Origin: Christensenella hongkongensis
GTDB taxonomy: Bacteria; Bacillota; Clostridia; Christensenellales; Christensenellaceae
DNA length: 36,042 nucleotides
Reading direction: 5' to 3'
Assembly (NCBI RefSeq): GCF_000981035.1
Contig: NZ_LAYJ01000087.1
Coordinates: 1-36,042 of the forward strand
In this document: one piece after another, positions 16,875 through 27,428 of the stretch
Layout of the letters: every line of letters begins with the position of its first letter
Position numbering within the stretch: position 1 is the stretch's first letter
The notes under the pieces: model-generated
What the model was told of the DNA's origin: nothing
Seen by the model: the letters and a program-made list of their open reading frames with translations, nothing else
Databases searched by the model: none
Position numbers and translations under genes: made by a program

Positions 16875-17453
16875 TTACAGCCCGTAACCGAGCAAAAATG
16901 CCTTTTCGTTCATCTCAATAAATTTTGGCTTAACAACGCTTCGTATTGCGTCCAGCCAGACGTTTTTTTCAATGTCCATGTTCTTTGCAAGCACTCCCAG
17001 CAGCACCGTATTGACCGCCTTTACGCTGCCCGCCTCGTTTGCGAGCGAAAGCGCGTCCACAAAGACCGCATCCGGGAAATGCGCTTTGATCTTTCCCTCC
17101 ACATCCTGCGGATATTCCATCGCGCCAGTGATCACAGGCATGGGAAGTATCTGCTGCGTATTGCAGTACGCCTTTCCTCCGTCCGGATTCAAAAACGGCA
17201 GCCACCGCAGTCCTTCGAGCTCTTCAAATGCAAGCAGGATATCCGCGCCGCATTCGTCGATCACCGGGGAATAAACCGTTTCTCCTTTATCCCCAATACG
17301 CACATAAGTGACGACGCTGCCCCCGCGCTGCGCCATACCGTGCACTTCCGATAATTTAACGTCATAATTAAGCTTTAAAGCAATCTGCCCAAACACCATA
17401 CTTGCAAGCAGCGTTCCCTGTCCGCCTACGCCGGCAATCAATATACTTTTCAT
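16875..17453 (-). CDS. iorB: Indolepyruvate ferredoxin oxidoreductase, beta subunit
   Basis: This is the gamma-domain-type subunit of the 2-oxoacid:ferredoxin oxidoreductase superfamily. With IorA it converts aryl-pyruvates plus CoA to aryl-acetyl-CoA, CO2 and reduced ferredoxin. The 192 residues begin MKSILIAGVGGQGTLLASMV, the glycine-rich family N-terminus, then KLSEVHGMAQRGGSVVTYVR (about 35-54), a hallmark of IorB. The ATG overlaps the iorA stop (ATGA), giving coupled synthesis of the two subunits. Confidence 0.95.
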   Translation of the reverse strand: MKSILIAGVGGQGTLLASMVFGQIALKLNYDVKLSEVHGMAQRGGSVVTYVRIGDKGETVYSPVIDECGADILLAFEELEGLRWLPFLNPDGGKAYCNTQQILPMPVITGAMEYPQDVEGKIKAHFPDAVFVDALSLANEAGSVKAVNTVLLGVLAKNMDIEKNVWLDAIRSVVKPKFIEMNEKAFLLGYGL

Positions 17454-19183
17454 TCCTCAATCCCTCCAATCGCATGGAACGGACAAATGTCCGCGCACAA
17501 TCCGCAGCCGACGCAAAGCGATGCGTCGATCCGCACTCCGTTTTCCCCCTTAACGATTGCAGGACATCCCAGCCGCAGGCACGCGCCGCAATTTTTGCAC
17601 GCATCCGTAACGACGAGCGTTCCCTTGTTCGCATTTTTATCGATCAGCATACATGGACGCTGCGTGATGATTACCGATAGCTCTTCCTTTGCCGTCTCCT
17701 CCCGGAGCGCCGTTTCAAGCGCATCAAGGTCGAACGGATCGAGGACGCGGATGTTTTTCACGCCAATCGTCTCCACGAGTTTCCTGATATCCACAGCGGG
17801 CGCAGGTTCTCCCTTTGCATTCTTTCCCGTTGCCGGATGATCCTGGTGCCCCGTCATGCCCGTCGTGGAATTGTCAAGGATCAGCACAGTGGAGGTCGCT
17901 CCGTTGTAAATCATATTCACAAGGCCCGTGATGCCCGAGTGCATAAACGTGCTGTCGCCAATCACGCTTACAAGCTTACGCGCAAACTCCCCGCCGCGCG
18001 CCTTTTCCATACCGTGCGCCATTCCGATGGAAGCGCCCATGCACAGCGTCGTATCGATCGCGGAAAGCGGAGCCCCCGCGCCAAGCGTATAGCAGCCGAT
18101 ATCGCCCATCGCCGTGAGTTTGAGTTTATTAAACAGGTAATAAACCGCCCTGTGCGGGCAGCCCGGGCAGAGCACCGGCGGGCGCATTGGAAGCGTCCCG
18201 ACGTCGACGGGGTTGCACACTCCTCCGCCTAATTTTTCTTTCAGCATCCGCACGGAGTATTCTCCCTGTACGGTAAACAGGTCCTTTCCTTCCACAGGAA
18301 GGCCCATAACTCTGATCTGGTTTTCAAAAAACGGTTCGAGCTCCTCGATCACATAAAGCTTTTTCACTTTGGAAGCAAATTCCCTGATCATATTCCGGGG
18401 CAGCGGATATACCATGCCGAGCTTCAGCACGCTTGCGTTTGGCAGCGCTTCCTTCACATAGTTGTAACAGGTTCCGCTCGTCACCACGCCAACTTCCGTA
18501 TCGTTATACTCTACCCTGTTCAGGTCGCATGTATCCGCGTATGCGGCAATGTCCTTCATGCGCTGTTCCACAACTACGTGACGTTTTTTTGCCATACCCG
18601 GCATCATAACATATTTTTGGATGTTTTTTTCGTACGGCTTTACCGGAACCTCCGTACGCTCACCAATCTCAACCACGCCGCGCGAATGCGATATCCTCGT
18701 ATTTGACCGCAGCAAAACCGGCGTATCAAATTGCTCGCTCAGCTCAAACGCGCGTTTCATAAATTCCTTTGCCTCGCCGCTGTCCGCAGGCTCGAGCATC
18801 GGCAAATGAGCGCTGCGCGCATAAAACCGCGAATCCTGTTCATTCTGGCTGGAGTGCATCCCCGGATCGTCCGCCACCAATACCACCAGTCCGCCGTTTA
18901 CGCCCGTATAAGACGCGGTAAAAAGCGGATCGGCCGCCACATTAAGCCCTACATGTTTCATGCACGAAAGCGCGCGCGCGCCGCCATAAGCCGCGCCTGC
19001 CGCCACTTCGAGCGCAACCTTTTCATTCGGCGCCCATTCGGCATACACCTCGTCATGCTTTACAACATTTTCCGTCACTTCCGTACTCGGCGTGCCCGGA
19101 TACGATGAAACGACATTCACGCCAGCCTCATACGCCCCCTGCGCATACGCTTCGTTTCCCAGCATAATTTTTTTCATTCTCAT
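17450..19183 (-). CDS. iorA: Indolepyruvate ferredoxin oxidoreductase, alpha subunit
   Basis: This is the large subunit, 577 residues, with thiamine-diphosphate and Fe-S centres. The N-terminal pyrimidine-binding domain starts MRMKKIMLGNEAYAQGAYEA and has SSYPGTPSTEV. The ThDP pyrophosphate-binding region has CPGCPHRAVYYLF and MGDIGCYTLGAGAPLSAIDT, with a GDSTFMHSG metal-binding motif. The last 50 residues carry two [4Fe-4S] motifs, CKNCGACLRLGCP (CxxCxxCx4CP, the IorA-type first cluster) and CVGCGLCADICP (classic ferredoxin type). An AGAGGA site precedes the ATG. It forms paaK-iorA-iorB-ACT with its neighbours, typical of aromatic amino acid fermentation to aryl-acetates. Confidence 0.96.
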   Translation of the reverse strand: MRMKKIMLGNEAYAQGAYEAGVNVVSSYPGTPSTEVTENVVKHDEVYAEWAPNEKVALEVAAGAAYGGARALSCMKHVGLNVAADPLFTASYTGVNGGLVVLVADDPGMHSSQNEQDSRFYARSAHLPMLEPADSGEAKEFMKRAFELSEQFDTPVLLRSNTRISHSRGVVEIGERTEVPVKPYEKNIQKYVMMPGMAKKRHVVVEQRMKDIAAYADTCDLNRVEYNDTEVGVVTSGTCYNYVKEALPNASVLKLGMVYPLPRNMIREFASKVKKLYVIEELEPFFENQIRVMGLPVEGKDLFTVQGEYSVRMLKEKLGGGVCNPVDVGTLPMRPPVLCPGCPHRAVYYLFNKLKLTAMGDIGCYTLGAGAPLSAIDTTLCMGASIGMAHGMEKARGGEFARKLVSVIGDSTFMHSGITGLVNMIYNGATSTVLILDNSTTGMTGHQDHPATGKNAKGEPAPAVDIRKLVETIGVKNIRVLDPFDLDALETALREETAKEELSVIITQRPCMLIDKNANKGTLVVTDACKNCGACLRLGCPAIVKGENGVRIDASLCVGCGLCADICPFHAIGGIEE

Positions 19184-19226
19184 ACCATTCCTCTTACTTA
19201 TTTCAATGACTGATCATTTATTCCTT

Positions 19227-20534
19227 TTATTCGCTGCGGTTGTCGGTTACCCGCTGCGCTTTCCCTTCAAACCGTTTCAGGCTCTGCGGCTCCGCAAGCG
19301 TTACCTTCACGTGCATATTGAGCACTGTGAAAATGTTATGCGCGATCTGCTCGCGCAGCTTTTCGAGCGCGCCATAGCTTGTAAGCAGCGCTTCGTTTGC
19401 CACCTCCACCTTGACCTCGATCTTATCGAGATGCTTTTCTGTGGTGAGCACAATCTCGTAATGCGGCGCGACGTCCTCCATGCCAAGCAGCACTCCCTCG
19501 ATCTGCGACGGGAACACATTCACCCCGCGGATAATCAGCATGTCGTCCGTCCTGCCGGATACCTTCTCCATACGCGTCGTAGTCCTGCCGCATTTGCACG
19601 GCTCGTCCGTCAGGCGCGTAATGTCCTTGGTGCGGTAGCGCAGGATGGGCAGCGCCTCTTTTGTAAGGCTCGTTACCACAAGCTCGCCGCGTTCGCCCAT
19701 CTCCAGCACCTCTCCCGTATCCGGATCGATGATCTCCGATATAAATTCGTCATCCGCAATGTGCATTCCGTTCTGCACGTAACATTCCCCTGAAAAGCCC
19801 GGCCCGATCACCTCTGAAAGGCCGTAATTTTCCGTGTCGGTAATATTCAAATATTTCTCGATCTGTTTTTGCATTTCTTTGGTATGGCCTTCGCCGCCAA
19901 AGAGGCCCAGACGCAGCTTGAGTTTTTTAAAGTCGATGCCCATATTTTGCGCGGTCTCTCCAAGGTACATCGCATAGGACGGCGTACTGATAAGCACCGT
20001 GCTGCCAAAATCCTGCATAAATTTAATCTGCCGTTTTGTGTTCCCGCTCGAAACAGGAATCACCGTCGCCCCCGCGCGTTCCAGGCCATAGTGCAGGCCA
20101 AACCCGCCCGTAAAAAGGCCGTAGCCAAATGAAATCTGTGCGATATCGTCAGGAACCACCCCTGCCGCACACGCGATACGCGTCACAAGTCCCGTCCACA
20201 TATCCAGATCGTGGCGCGTATAGCCCACAATCGTCGGGTTCCCCGTCGTTCCGGAAGAGCCGTGCACACGAACGATCTTTTTCATGGGAACAGCAAACAT
20301 CCCATACGGATAATTGTCCCTCAAATCGTCCTTTGTGGTAAACGGAAGCTTTTCAATGTCTTTCAGCGTTTTAATATGCCCGGGCTTAATCCCCAGTTCG
20401 TCCATTTTCTTTTTGTAGTGGGGTACATTGTCGTAGCAATACTGAACAGAGTGTTTCAGCCTTTCCAGCTGCAATTCCCTGATTTTCTTTCGGTCCGCAC
20501 ACTCGACTTCCTTGTCCCAAATAATGTGTTCCAA
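19227..20534 (-). CDS. paaK: Phenylacetate-CoA ligase (AMP-forming, PaaK family)
   Basis: PaaK is an adenylate-forming enzyme that activates aryl-acetates to aryl-acetyl-CoA; near ior genes it may act on phenylacetate or indoleacetate. Motifs are the ATP loop GSSGTTGNPT (about 92-101), YGLSEVIGPGFSGEC (about 240-254) and RTDDMLIIRGVNVFPSQIE (about 330-348). The best start is TTG at 20532-20534, because GGAGGG lies exactly 7 bases upstream, giving 435 residues beginning (M)EHIIWDKEVECADR, which fits the family. Two ATG codons at 20547-20552 are in frame, but the second (20547-20549) opens directly on the GGAGGG sequence and the first lies three bases above it, and neither has a site of its own. 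A sigma-A-like promoter lies about 135 bases upstream. Confidence 0.92.
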   Translation of the reverse strand: MEHIIWDKEVECADRKKIRELQLERLKHSVQYCYDNVPHYKKKMDELGIKPGHIKTLKDIEKLPFTTKDDLRDNYPYGMFAVPMKKIVRVHGSSGTTGNPTIVGYTRHDLDMWTGLVTRIACAAGVVPDDIAQISFGYGLFTGGFGLHYGLERAGATVIPVSSGNTKRQIKFMQDFGSTVLISTPSYAMYLGETAQNMGIDFKKLKLRLGLFGGEGHTKEMQKQIEKYLNITDTENYGLSEVIGPGFSGECYVQNGMHIADDEFISEIIDPDTGEVLEMGERGELVVTSLTKEALPILRYRTKDITRLTDEPCKCGRTTTRMEKVSGRTDDMLIIRGVNVFPSQIEGVLLGMEDVAPHYEIVLTTEKHLDKIEVKVEVANEALLTSYGALEKLREQIAHNIFTVLNMHVKVTLAEPQSLKRFEGKAQRVTDNRSE

Positions 20535-20672
20535 CGATATACCCTCCATCATTCCATACCGATATGCGCCGCATATCAAAATTGTGCCGCGCCCCTGCAG
20601 GAATAACAATAACGGCAGTCATTGCCACGGGGTTCCCCCTCCTGCCTTCCGACGCAAAGCAAACTATAAAAT

Positions 20673-20701
20673 ATTATAATACATCTATAGGGAAAAAACA
20701 A
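20673..20701 (-). promoter_or_regulatory. Sigma-A-type promoter for paaK-iorAB operon
   Basis: On the minus strand TTGTTT (20696-20701), 17 bases, then TATAAT (20673-20678). The -35 box lies inside the T-tract of the preceding terminator. It leaves a leader of about 130 bases before the paaK TTG. The leader contains AGGAGG (20638-20643) nine bases before a GTG (20626-20628) opening a reading frame out of phase with paaK. Confidence 0.65.
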
Positions 20702-20729
20702 ACACATATGGGCAAAACGCCATATGTGT
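20690..20729 (-). terminator. Terminator of cobU-phosphatase unit
   Basis: On the minus strand a 10-bp stem (ACACATATGG / CCATATGTGT) with an 8-base loop is followed by TTGTTTTTTCCC. It starts about 44 bases past the phosphatase stop and is a strong Rho-independent terminator. Confidence 0.9.
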
Positions 20730-20772
20730 CATTCGTTTTTTTCGTGTATTTCCGTATGTATTCCGTAGAATA

Positions 20773-21339
20773 CTAGACTGTCACAGTGACAGCCTCCCCG
20801 TTTTGGATATCCCTTGTAAAAAGATCCGACATATCCCCCGTAAGCAGCGCCGACAGACATGCAAGTATAAACCCCTTGTGCGCCACAATCAGGATACGGT
20901 TATTTTCATACTCAAATAAAACGTCATGGATAAACTTTTCGCAGCGTTCATAGTATTCCTCCACGCTGTCTCCCCCCGGAAAAACAAACGTTTGCCAGTC
21001 CTCCATATAACGTTTCCAGTCGTCCGGATAATTTTTTGCGATCTCATCGGCTCCAAGCCCCTCAAAGCGCCCAAAATCCGTTTCGACGATCCGGTCTGAT
21101 TTTAATATGATTTTAGGGACGCGTTTCATCTCGCTCAATACATAATCCGTCGTTTGCAGCACGCGCTTCATGGTTCCGTAAAAGATCACGTCAAACCGCT
21201 CTTCCGAAAGCGCCTTTGCCGCTGCGAGCGCACATTCTTTCCCCTCTTCGTTCAGCGGCAAATCCGTTTTGCCGCTGAATACGCCACTGGCGTTTGCATC
21301 TGTCTGCGCATGCCGCAAAAATGTAAAACACGTACTCAC
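20773..21339 (-). CDS. Histidine phosphatase family protein (possible alpha-ribazole phosphatase)
   Basis: This 188-residue member of the phosphoglycerate mutase/CobC branch has FLRHAQTDAN (about 7-16; the usual RHG is RHA here, keeping the catalytic histidine), TDLPLNEEGK, the acid residue in ETDFGRFEG (about 87-95) and the second catalytic histidine in VAHKGFI (about 155-161). The start is GTG, overlapping the cobU stop (GTGA), with GGAGG upstream. Tight coupling to cobU suggests dephosphorylation of alpha-ribazole-5'-phosphate in cobalamin loop assembly (CobC/CobZ role), but sequence alone does not fix the substrate. Confidence 0.87.
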   Translation of the reverse strand: MSTCFTFLRHAQTDANASGVFSGKTDLPLNEEGKECALAAAKALSEERFDVIFYGTMKRVLQTTDYVLSEMKRVPKIILKSDRIVETDFGRFEGLGADEIAKNYPDDWKRYMEDWQTFVFPGGDSVEEYYERCEKFIHDVLFEYENNRILIVAHKGFILACLSALLTGDMSDLFTRDIQNGEAVTVTV

Positions 21340-21917
21340 TGTTTTCCTCCGTTTTCATCTTTTTTCAGCGGCAGCAGTATACCGCTCACCGAGAGGTATA
21401 CCTCGCCTGCCGCGTCCGCAATCATCCTGTTTGCCATGCCCGCTGCGTCGCGGAATAGTCGTCCCAGGGAATAAGCGGGAACAAGCCCCATGCCCACCTC
21501 GTTTGAAACGACAATAAATACAGCGTCGCTTTTGGAAATTTCGGCAAGTAATTCCCTGATTTTTTCTTCGATTTTCCGCTCAAGCGCTTCCTGCTCCCTG
21601 CGTTCCAGTATGTCCGTCCCGTCCCAGTCTGTTTTTTCCCGCAGCAGCAGGTTTGTGATATAGACGGTAATGCAGTCAATCAGGTACGCCTCATGTTCGT
21701 TTTCCCGCACGGCGCCGGCAATATCATACGGCGCTTCGTAGGTTTTCCATGTCTGCGGCCTTCTCTGCTGGTGTTTATCGATACGCCGCCGCATCTCCGC
21801 GTCAGTGCTTATTGCCGTTGCAATATAAGCAACGTCTTCATAACGGGCTGCCATCCGCTCCGCATGATCGCTTTTTCCGCTTCTCACGCCGCCTGTCAAA
21901 AAAATCAGCTTTCCCAT
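21336..21917 (-). CDS. cobU: Adenosylcobinamide kinase / adenosylcobinamide-phosphate guanylyltransferase
   Basis: CobU phosphorylates adenosylcobinamide and then transfers GMP, activating it for joining to the lower-ligand base. The 193 residues include the P-loop FLTGGVRSGKSDHAERMA (about 6-23) and RRRIDKHQQRRPQTWKTYEA (about 43-62), which holds the histidine that accepts GMP. VSNEVGMGLVPAYSLGRLFRD (about 136-156) is another family signature; only 20-residue parts are quoted. cobS and cobT are not next to it. No cobalamin riboswitch or clear promoter is visible in the 79 bases upstream, so expression could be weak or partly through read-through from the atp operon. Confidence 0.94.
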   Translation of the reverse strand: MGKLIFLTGGVRSGKSDHAERMAARYEDVAYIATAISTDAEMRRRIDKHQQRRPQTWKTYEAPYDIAGAVRENEHEAYLIDCITVYITNLLLREKTDWDGTDILERREQEALERKIEEKIRELLAEISKSDAVFIVVSNEVGMGLVPAYSLGRLFRDAAGMANRMIADAAGEVYLSVSGILLPLKKDENGGKQ

Positions 21918-21961
21918 AAACTTTCCTTTATCATTCTACCCTTCCGGTAAAGTCTCCGTAC

Positions 21962-21990
21962 AAAAAAGGCGGGGCAACCCCCGTCCTTTT
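21962..21990 (-). terminator. Terminator of the atp operon
   Basis: On the minus strand AAAAGG-A-CGGGG pairs with CCCCG-C-CTTTT (one mismatch), a 4-base loop, then TTTTTTG. It begins 7 bases past the atpC stop. Confidence 0.9.
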
Positions 21991-21996
21991 GTTTTT

Positions 21997-22410
21997 CTAC
22001 AGTGTGGTTTTGCGCTTGGTGAGGCTGAGACGTGCCATCGCGCGCGCAAGCGCGATCTTGTTGCGCCGGTACTCTTCCTCGCTGCGCTTCTGGCGCAGGC
22101 GCTCCTCCGCACGCTCCTTGGCGCGTTCCGCCCGCTTTACATCGATCTCATCAGGCCATTCGGCGGCCTGCGTAAACATGATCGTCTCATCCGGACGCAC
22201 CTCCAGGAAGCCTTCCGCAACGGAACACATCACCCATTTTTTACCGGTATTTATTTTTACCTCTCCCGGTACGACCGTCACTACCTCCGACTCATGCCCC
22301 TTTTGGATGGACATTTGCCCGTCCTCAGTCGGAAAAATAACAGACACGATGCTGTCGCAGTAAAACGACCGTTCCGGCGTCAAAATCTCCAATAGGAATT
22401 GCGAAGCCAT
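21997..22410 (-). CDS. atpC: F1 ATP synthase epsilon subunit
   Basis: This is the central-stalk subunit, 137 residues. The N-terminal beta sandwich (FLLEILTPERSFYCDSIVSV, then FPTEDGQMSIQKGHESEVVT, about 30-49) and a C-terminal helical hairpin rich in Arg, Glu and Ala (KRAERAKERAEERLRQKRSE) are as expected and would allow epsilon-type inhibition of hydrolysis. It follows atpD by one base and is the last gene of the operon before a strong terminator. Confidence 0.96.
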   Translation of the reverse strand: MASQFLLEILTPERSFYCDSIVSVIFPTEDGQMSIQKGHESEVVTVVPGEVKINTGKKWVMCSVAEGFLEVRPDETIMFTQAAEWPDEIDVKRAERAKERAEERLRQKRSEEEYRRNKIALARAMARLSLTKRKTTL

Positions 22411-22411
22411 G

Positions 22412-24717
<2,306 letters not shown>

Positions 24718-24725
<8 letters not shown>

Positions 24726-26601
24726 GGCTGTCCACGCTCATTTCCGCAATCGGATCTACGGTAACGGCGACCGGCTCCGAAAGCCCCGCATCGTCCGCAT
24801 TCTCCTTTTCAGTAAGGAATCCGCGTTTGAATTCCTCTGCCGCGTCCAGAATCATTTTTTGATTTTCGTCCGTCAGGTTTCCGGTCGTTTTGATATCACC
24901 TTTAATCTGCGGATATTTCGCGTTTGCAAAATCCAGGAATTCGCTGTTGAATTTCCTGATTTTATCGACAGGGATATCCATCAGCGCCTTACCCGTCGCG
25001 ACGCAAAGCAAAATAACCTGGTTCTCTACAGAATACGGCGCATATTGCGGCTGGATGAGCGCCTGCGTCACCTTAAGCCCGTTATTGAGCGCGTCCTGCG
25101 TCGCCTGGTCAAGATCCGAAGCAAACTGTGAAAACACCTCGAGCTCGCGGTACTGGGCAAGCTCCAGACGAAGCGGCCCCGCCACCTTTCTCATTGCTTT
25201 AATCTGCGCGCTTCCGCCTACACGCGATACGGAAAGCCCGACGTTTACAGCCGGACGCTGTCCGGAATTGAACAGCTCTGTTTCGAGGTAAATCTGCCCG
25301 TCTGTAATCGAGATCACATTGGTCGGGATATAGGAGGAAATATCTCCCTCCATCGTTTCGATGATCGGCAACGCCGTCATCGATCCGCCGCCAAGCTTGT
25401 CGGAAAGCTTTGCAGCCCTTTCAAGAAGCCTGGAATGCAAATAAAATACGTCGCCAGGATACGCCTCGCGTCCCGGCGGCCTGCGAAGCAGCAGGGACAT
25501 CGTCCTGTATGCTACCGCATGCTTGGAAAGATCGTCGTAAACGATCAAAACGTCCTCGCCCGCATACATAAAGCTTTCCGCAATCGCACAGCCCGCATAA
25601 GGCGCAATATACTGCATTGGCGCGGTATCGCTTGCCGTTGACGCAACTACAGTCGTATAATCAAGCGCGCCGAATTCATCCAAACTGTTAACGATCTCTG
25701 CTATTGTAGAAGCCTTTTGCGCAATCGCAACATAAACGCACTTTACATTCTTCCCTTTTTGGTTGATGATCGTATCAACGGCAATCGCAGTCTTACCCGT
25801 CTGCCTGTCGCCAATGATCAGCTCCCTTTGGCCCCGTCCAATCGGAATCATGGAGTCGATTGCCAAAATTCCGGTCTGCAACGGCGTATCAACCGACTGC
25901 CTGTCGATGATTGCCGGTGCCGGCGTCTCAATAGGCCGCGATTCCTCCGTCAGGATTTTACCCCTTCCGTCGATGGGCAGCCCCAGCGGATTAATTACCC
26001 TTCCAAGTACTGCATCGCCCACGGGCACCTTGACAACGTCGCCCGTATGGCGCACCATGGAGCCTTCGGTTACGTCGGTTACGCCATTTAGCAGCACAGC
26101 GCCCACACGGTCCATCTCAAGATTCAGCACAATGCCATAGGCTTCGTTTTCAAACTGCAGCAACTCGCCGTATTTGCAGCCTTCCAGTCCGCGTACAAAT
26201 ACCACCCCGTCGCCGGTGCGTTCCACGATACCAATCATCGAGATGTCGTATTTTACGTCAAACTGTGTAATTTTATCCTTGAGCTCCGCTCCAACAGACG
26301 TTTTCGCGAGTGCGCCGTCCACATTTTTCTTCAGAGCGTCTATGATGTCCTCTATGCTTTCATGATTCGTCTGTACCGTATTTTCCCCAATATAATCCTG
26401 CATCCGGTCGAGATAGGATTTCGCGCTTAAATCATAGACCATATTGTTGACCGTAGCGACAAAACCGCTGATCAGCGCCTGGTCTATCGAAACCTCAAAA
26501 TCGATCTCCGCATCGAAAAGCTTGTTGAACTTTTCATTGATCGCAGAAATTTCATCGGGCGTAAATTCAGTTGCACAGACGAGTTTACCCTTCATTTTCA
26601 A
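24718..26601 (-). CDS. atpA: F1 ATP synthase alpha subunit with N-terminal delta-subunit C-terminal domain (fusion)
   Basis: The 627-residue product is about 120 longer than a normal alpha. Residues 3-72 read as the C-terminal domain of delta/OSCP: the strand [15 protein letters not shown], a helix to [12 protein letters not shown] (delta DPSLLGG-type turn) and [17 protein letters not shown] (delta YDGSVxxKLxxL-type end). A linker (about 73-118) follows, then a complete alpha: beta barrel from about 119, P-loop GDRQTGKT at 264-271, and SVSRVGG with the arginine finger at 460. It sits between atpF (3-base gap) and atpG, exactly where atpH and atpA would be, and no separate atpH is present. TTG at 26599-26601 has GGTGAG 7 bases upstream; the ATG two codons on (26595) is the alternative. 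No stop or frameshift is seen between the two parts. Confidence 0.93.
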
Positions 26602-26604
26602 ATG

Positions 26605-27081
26605 CTAACTCACCTTCTCAAAAAATTCGTTGATTACGTTTTTGTTGTCCTCATAAGAGACTTCGCGCTCCAACACCTTTTCAGCGATCTGGATCGCCAT
26701 TTTCGTCACTTCCTGGCGCATCTCAAGCACAGCCTGCTGCTTTTGGGATTCAATGTGCTTGTCTGTCCGGGTTCTGATCTCCGCAGCGCTTTCCTCCGCT
26801 TCCGTAACGATCTGGCGCGCCTGTTCGTCCGCGACATCTTTGCTCTTATTGATCAGGGCAGTCGCAAGGTCCTGCGCGTTACGCATCATCTCGTCATATT
26901 TAGCTTTGATTTGCTCCGCATCGGAATATTTTTGCGCCGCTTCGTCGATCTGTTTCTGAATCTGGTTTGTCCTGTTGCTCAAAAATTTTGTGATCGGCTT
27001 ATACAGCAGCCAGCGTAAAAAGAAAAACAGAATGACAATATTCACGATATAAAGCAGTATTTCAATAAAATTGATTTCCAT
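26605..27081 (-). CDS. atpF: Fo ATP synthase b subunit
   Basis: This is the peripheral-stalk subunit, 158 residues. One N-terminal membrane helix (IEILLYIVNIVILFFFLRWL, about 5-24) is followed by the family KPITKFLSNR and a long charged coiled coil to the C-terminus (VLEREVSYEDNKNVINEFFE). The C-terminus looks normal and is not fused to a delta domain, unlike the b-delta fusion of mycobacteria. AGAGGG precedes the ATG. In the usual complex its C-terminus would bind the delta-CTD, which here is on alpha. Confidence 0.96.
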   Translation of the reverse strand: MEINFIEILLYIVNIVILFFFLRWLLYKPITKFLSNRTNQIQKQIDEAAQKYSDAEQIKAKYDEMMRNAQDLATALINKSKDVADEQARQIVTEAEESAAEIRTRTDKHIESQKQQAVLEMRQEVTKMAIQIAEKVLEREVSYEDNKNVINEFFEKVS

Positions 27082-27132
27082 AACAATCCCTCTGGTGATT
27101 GACCAGCGTCAAAAACGCCAGGTGTCTTCCGT

Positions 27133-27363
27133 TTATTTTCCCATCGTAAATATCATAATAATAGAAATAACAAAACCGTAAATCGCGGTAGACTCTGCAA
27201 GCGCAAGGCCAATCAGCAATACCTGGTTAATTTTACCCGTCGCTTCCGGCTGGCGCGCCACTGCTTCACAAGCTTTACTCGTAGCGATACCCATGCCGAT
27301 GCCTGCGCCCATACCTGTGAAAACTGCCAGGCCTGCGCCGATTGCGATTAAACCCATATCCAT
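27133..27363 (-). CDS. atpE: Fo ATP synthase c subunit
   Basis: This rotor-ring proteolipid has 76 residues from the ATG at 27361-27363 (GGAGG 7 bases upstream; the codons above it are the ribosome binding site itself). Two membrane hairpin helices flank the polar loop ARQPEATGK (36-44). The ion-binding carboxylate is E57 in ALAESTAIYGF. Ser58, Thr59 and Tyr62 match sodium-type rings such as that of Ilyobacter tartaricus, but the helix-1 position that is Gln32 there is Met24 here, so the ion cannot be assigned with confidence. Confidence 0.96.
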   Translation of the reverse strand: MDMGLIAIGAGLAVFTGMGAGIGMGIATSKACEAVARQPEATGKINQVLLIGLALAESTAIYGFVISIIMIFTMGK

Positions 27364-27428
27364 AATTTTTACCTCCATTTATTCTTAAAATAATAAATTT
27401 ATAAAAGCGTCTCCGCTTTCTGCCTGTG

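Noticed and set aside
20386-20628. 80-codon GTG frame before and into paaK as a real gene
   Set aside because: It overlaps paaK in another phase and shows no family features; kept only as a possible regulatory leader in the findings.
21918-21961. Cobalamin riboswitch upstream of cobU
   Set aside because: Only about 44 bases remain after the atp terminator, far too short for the element.
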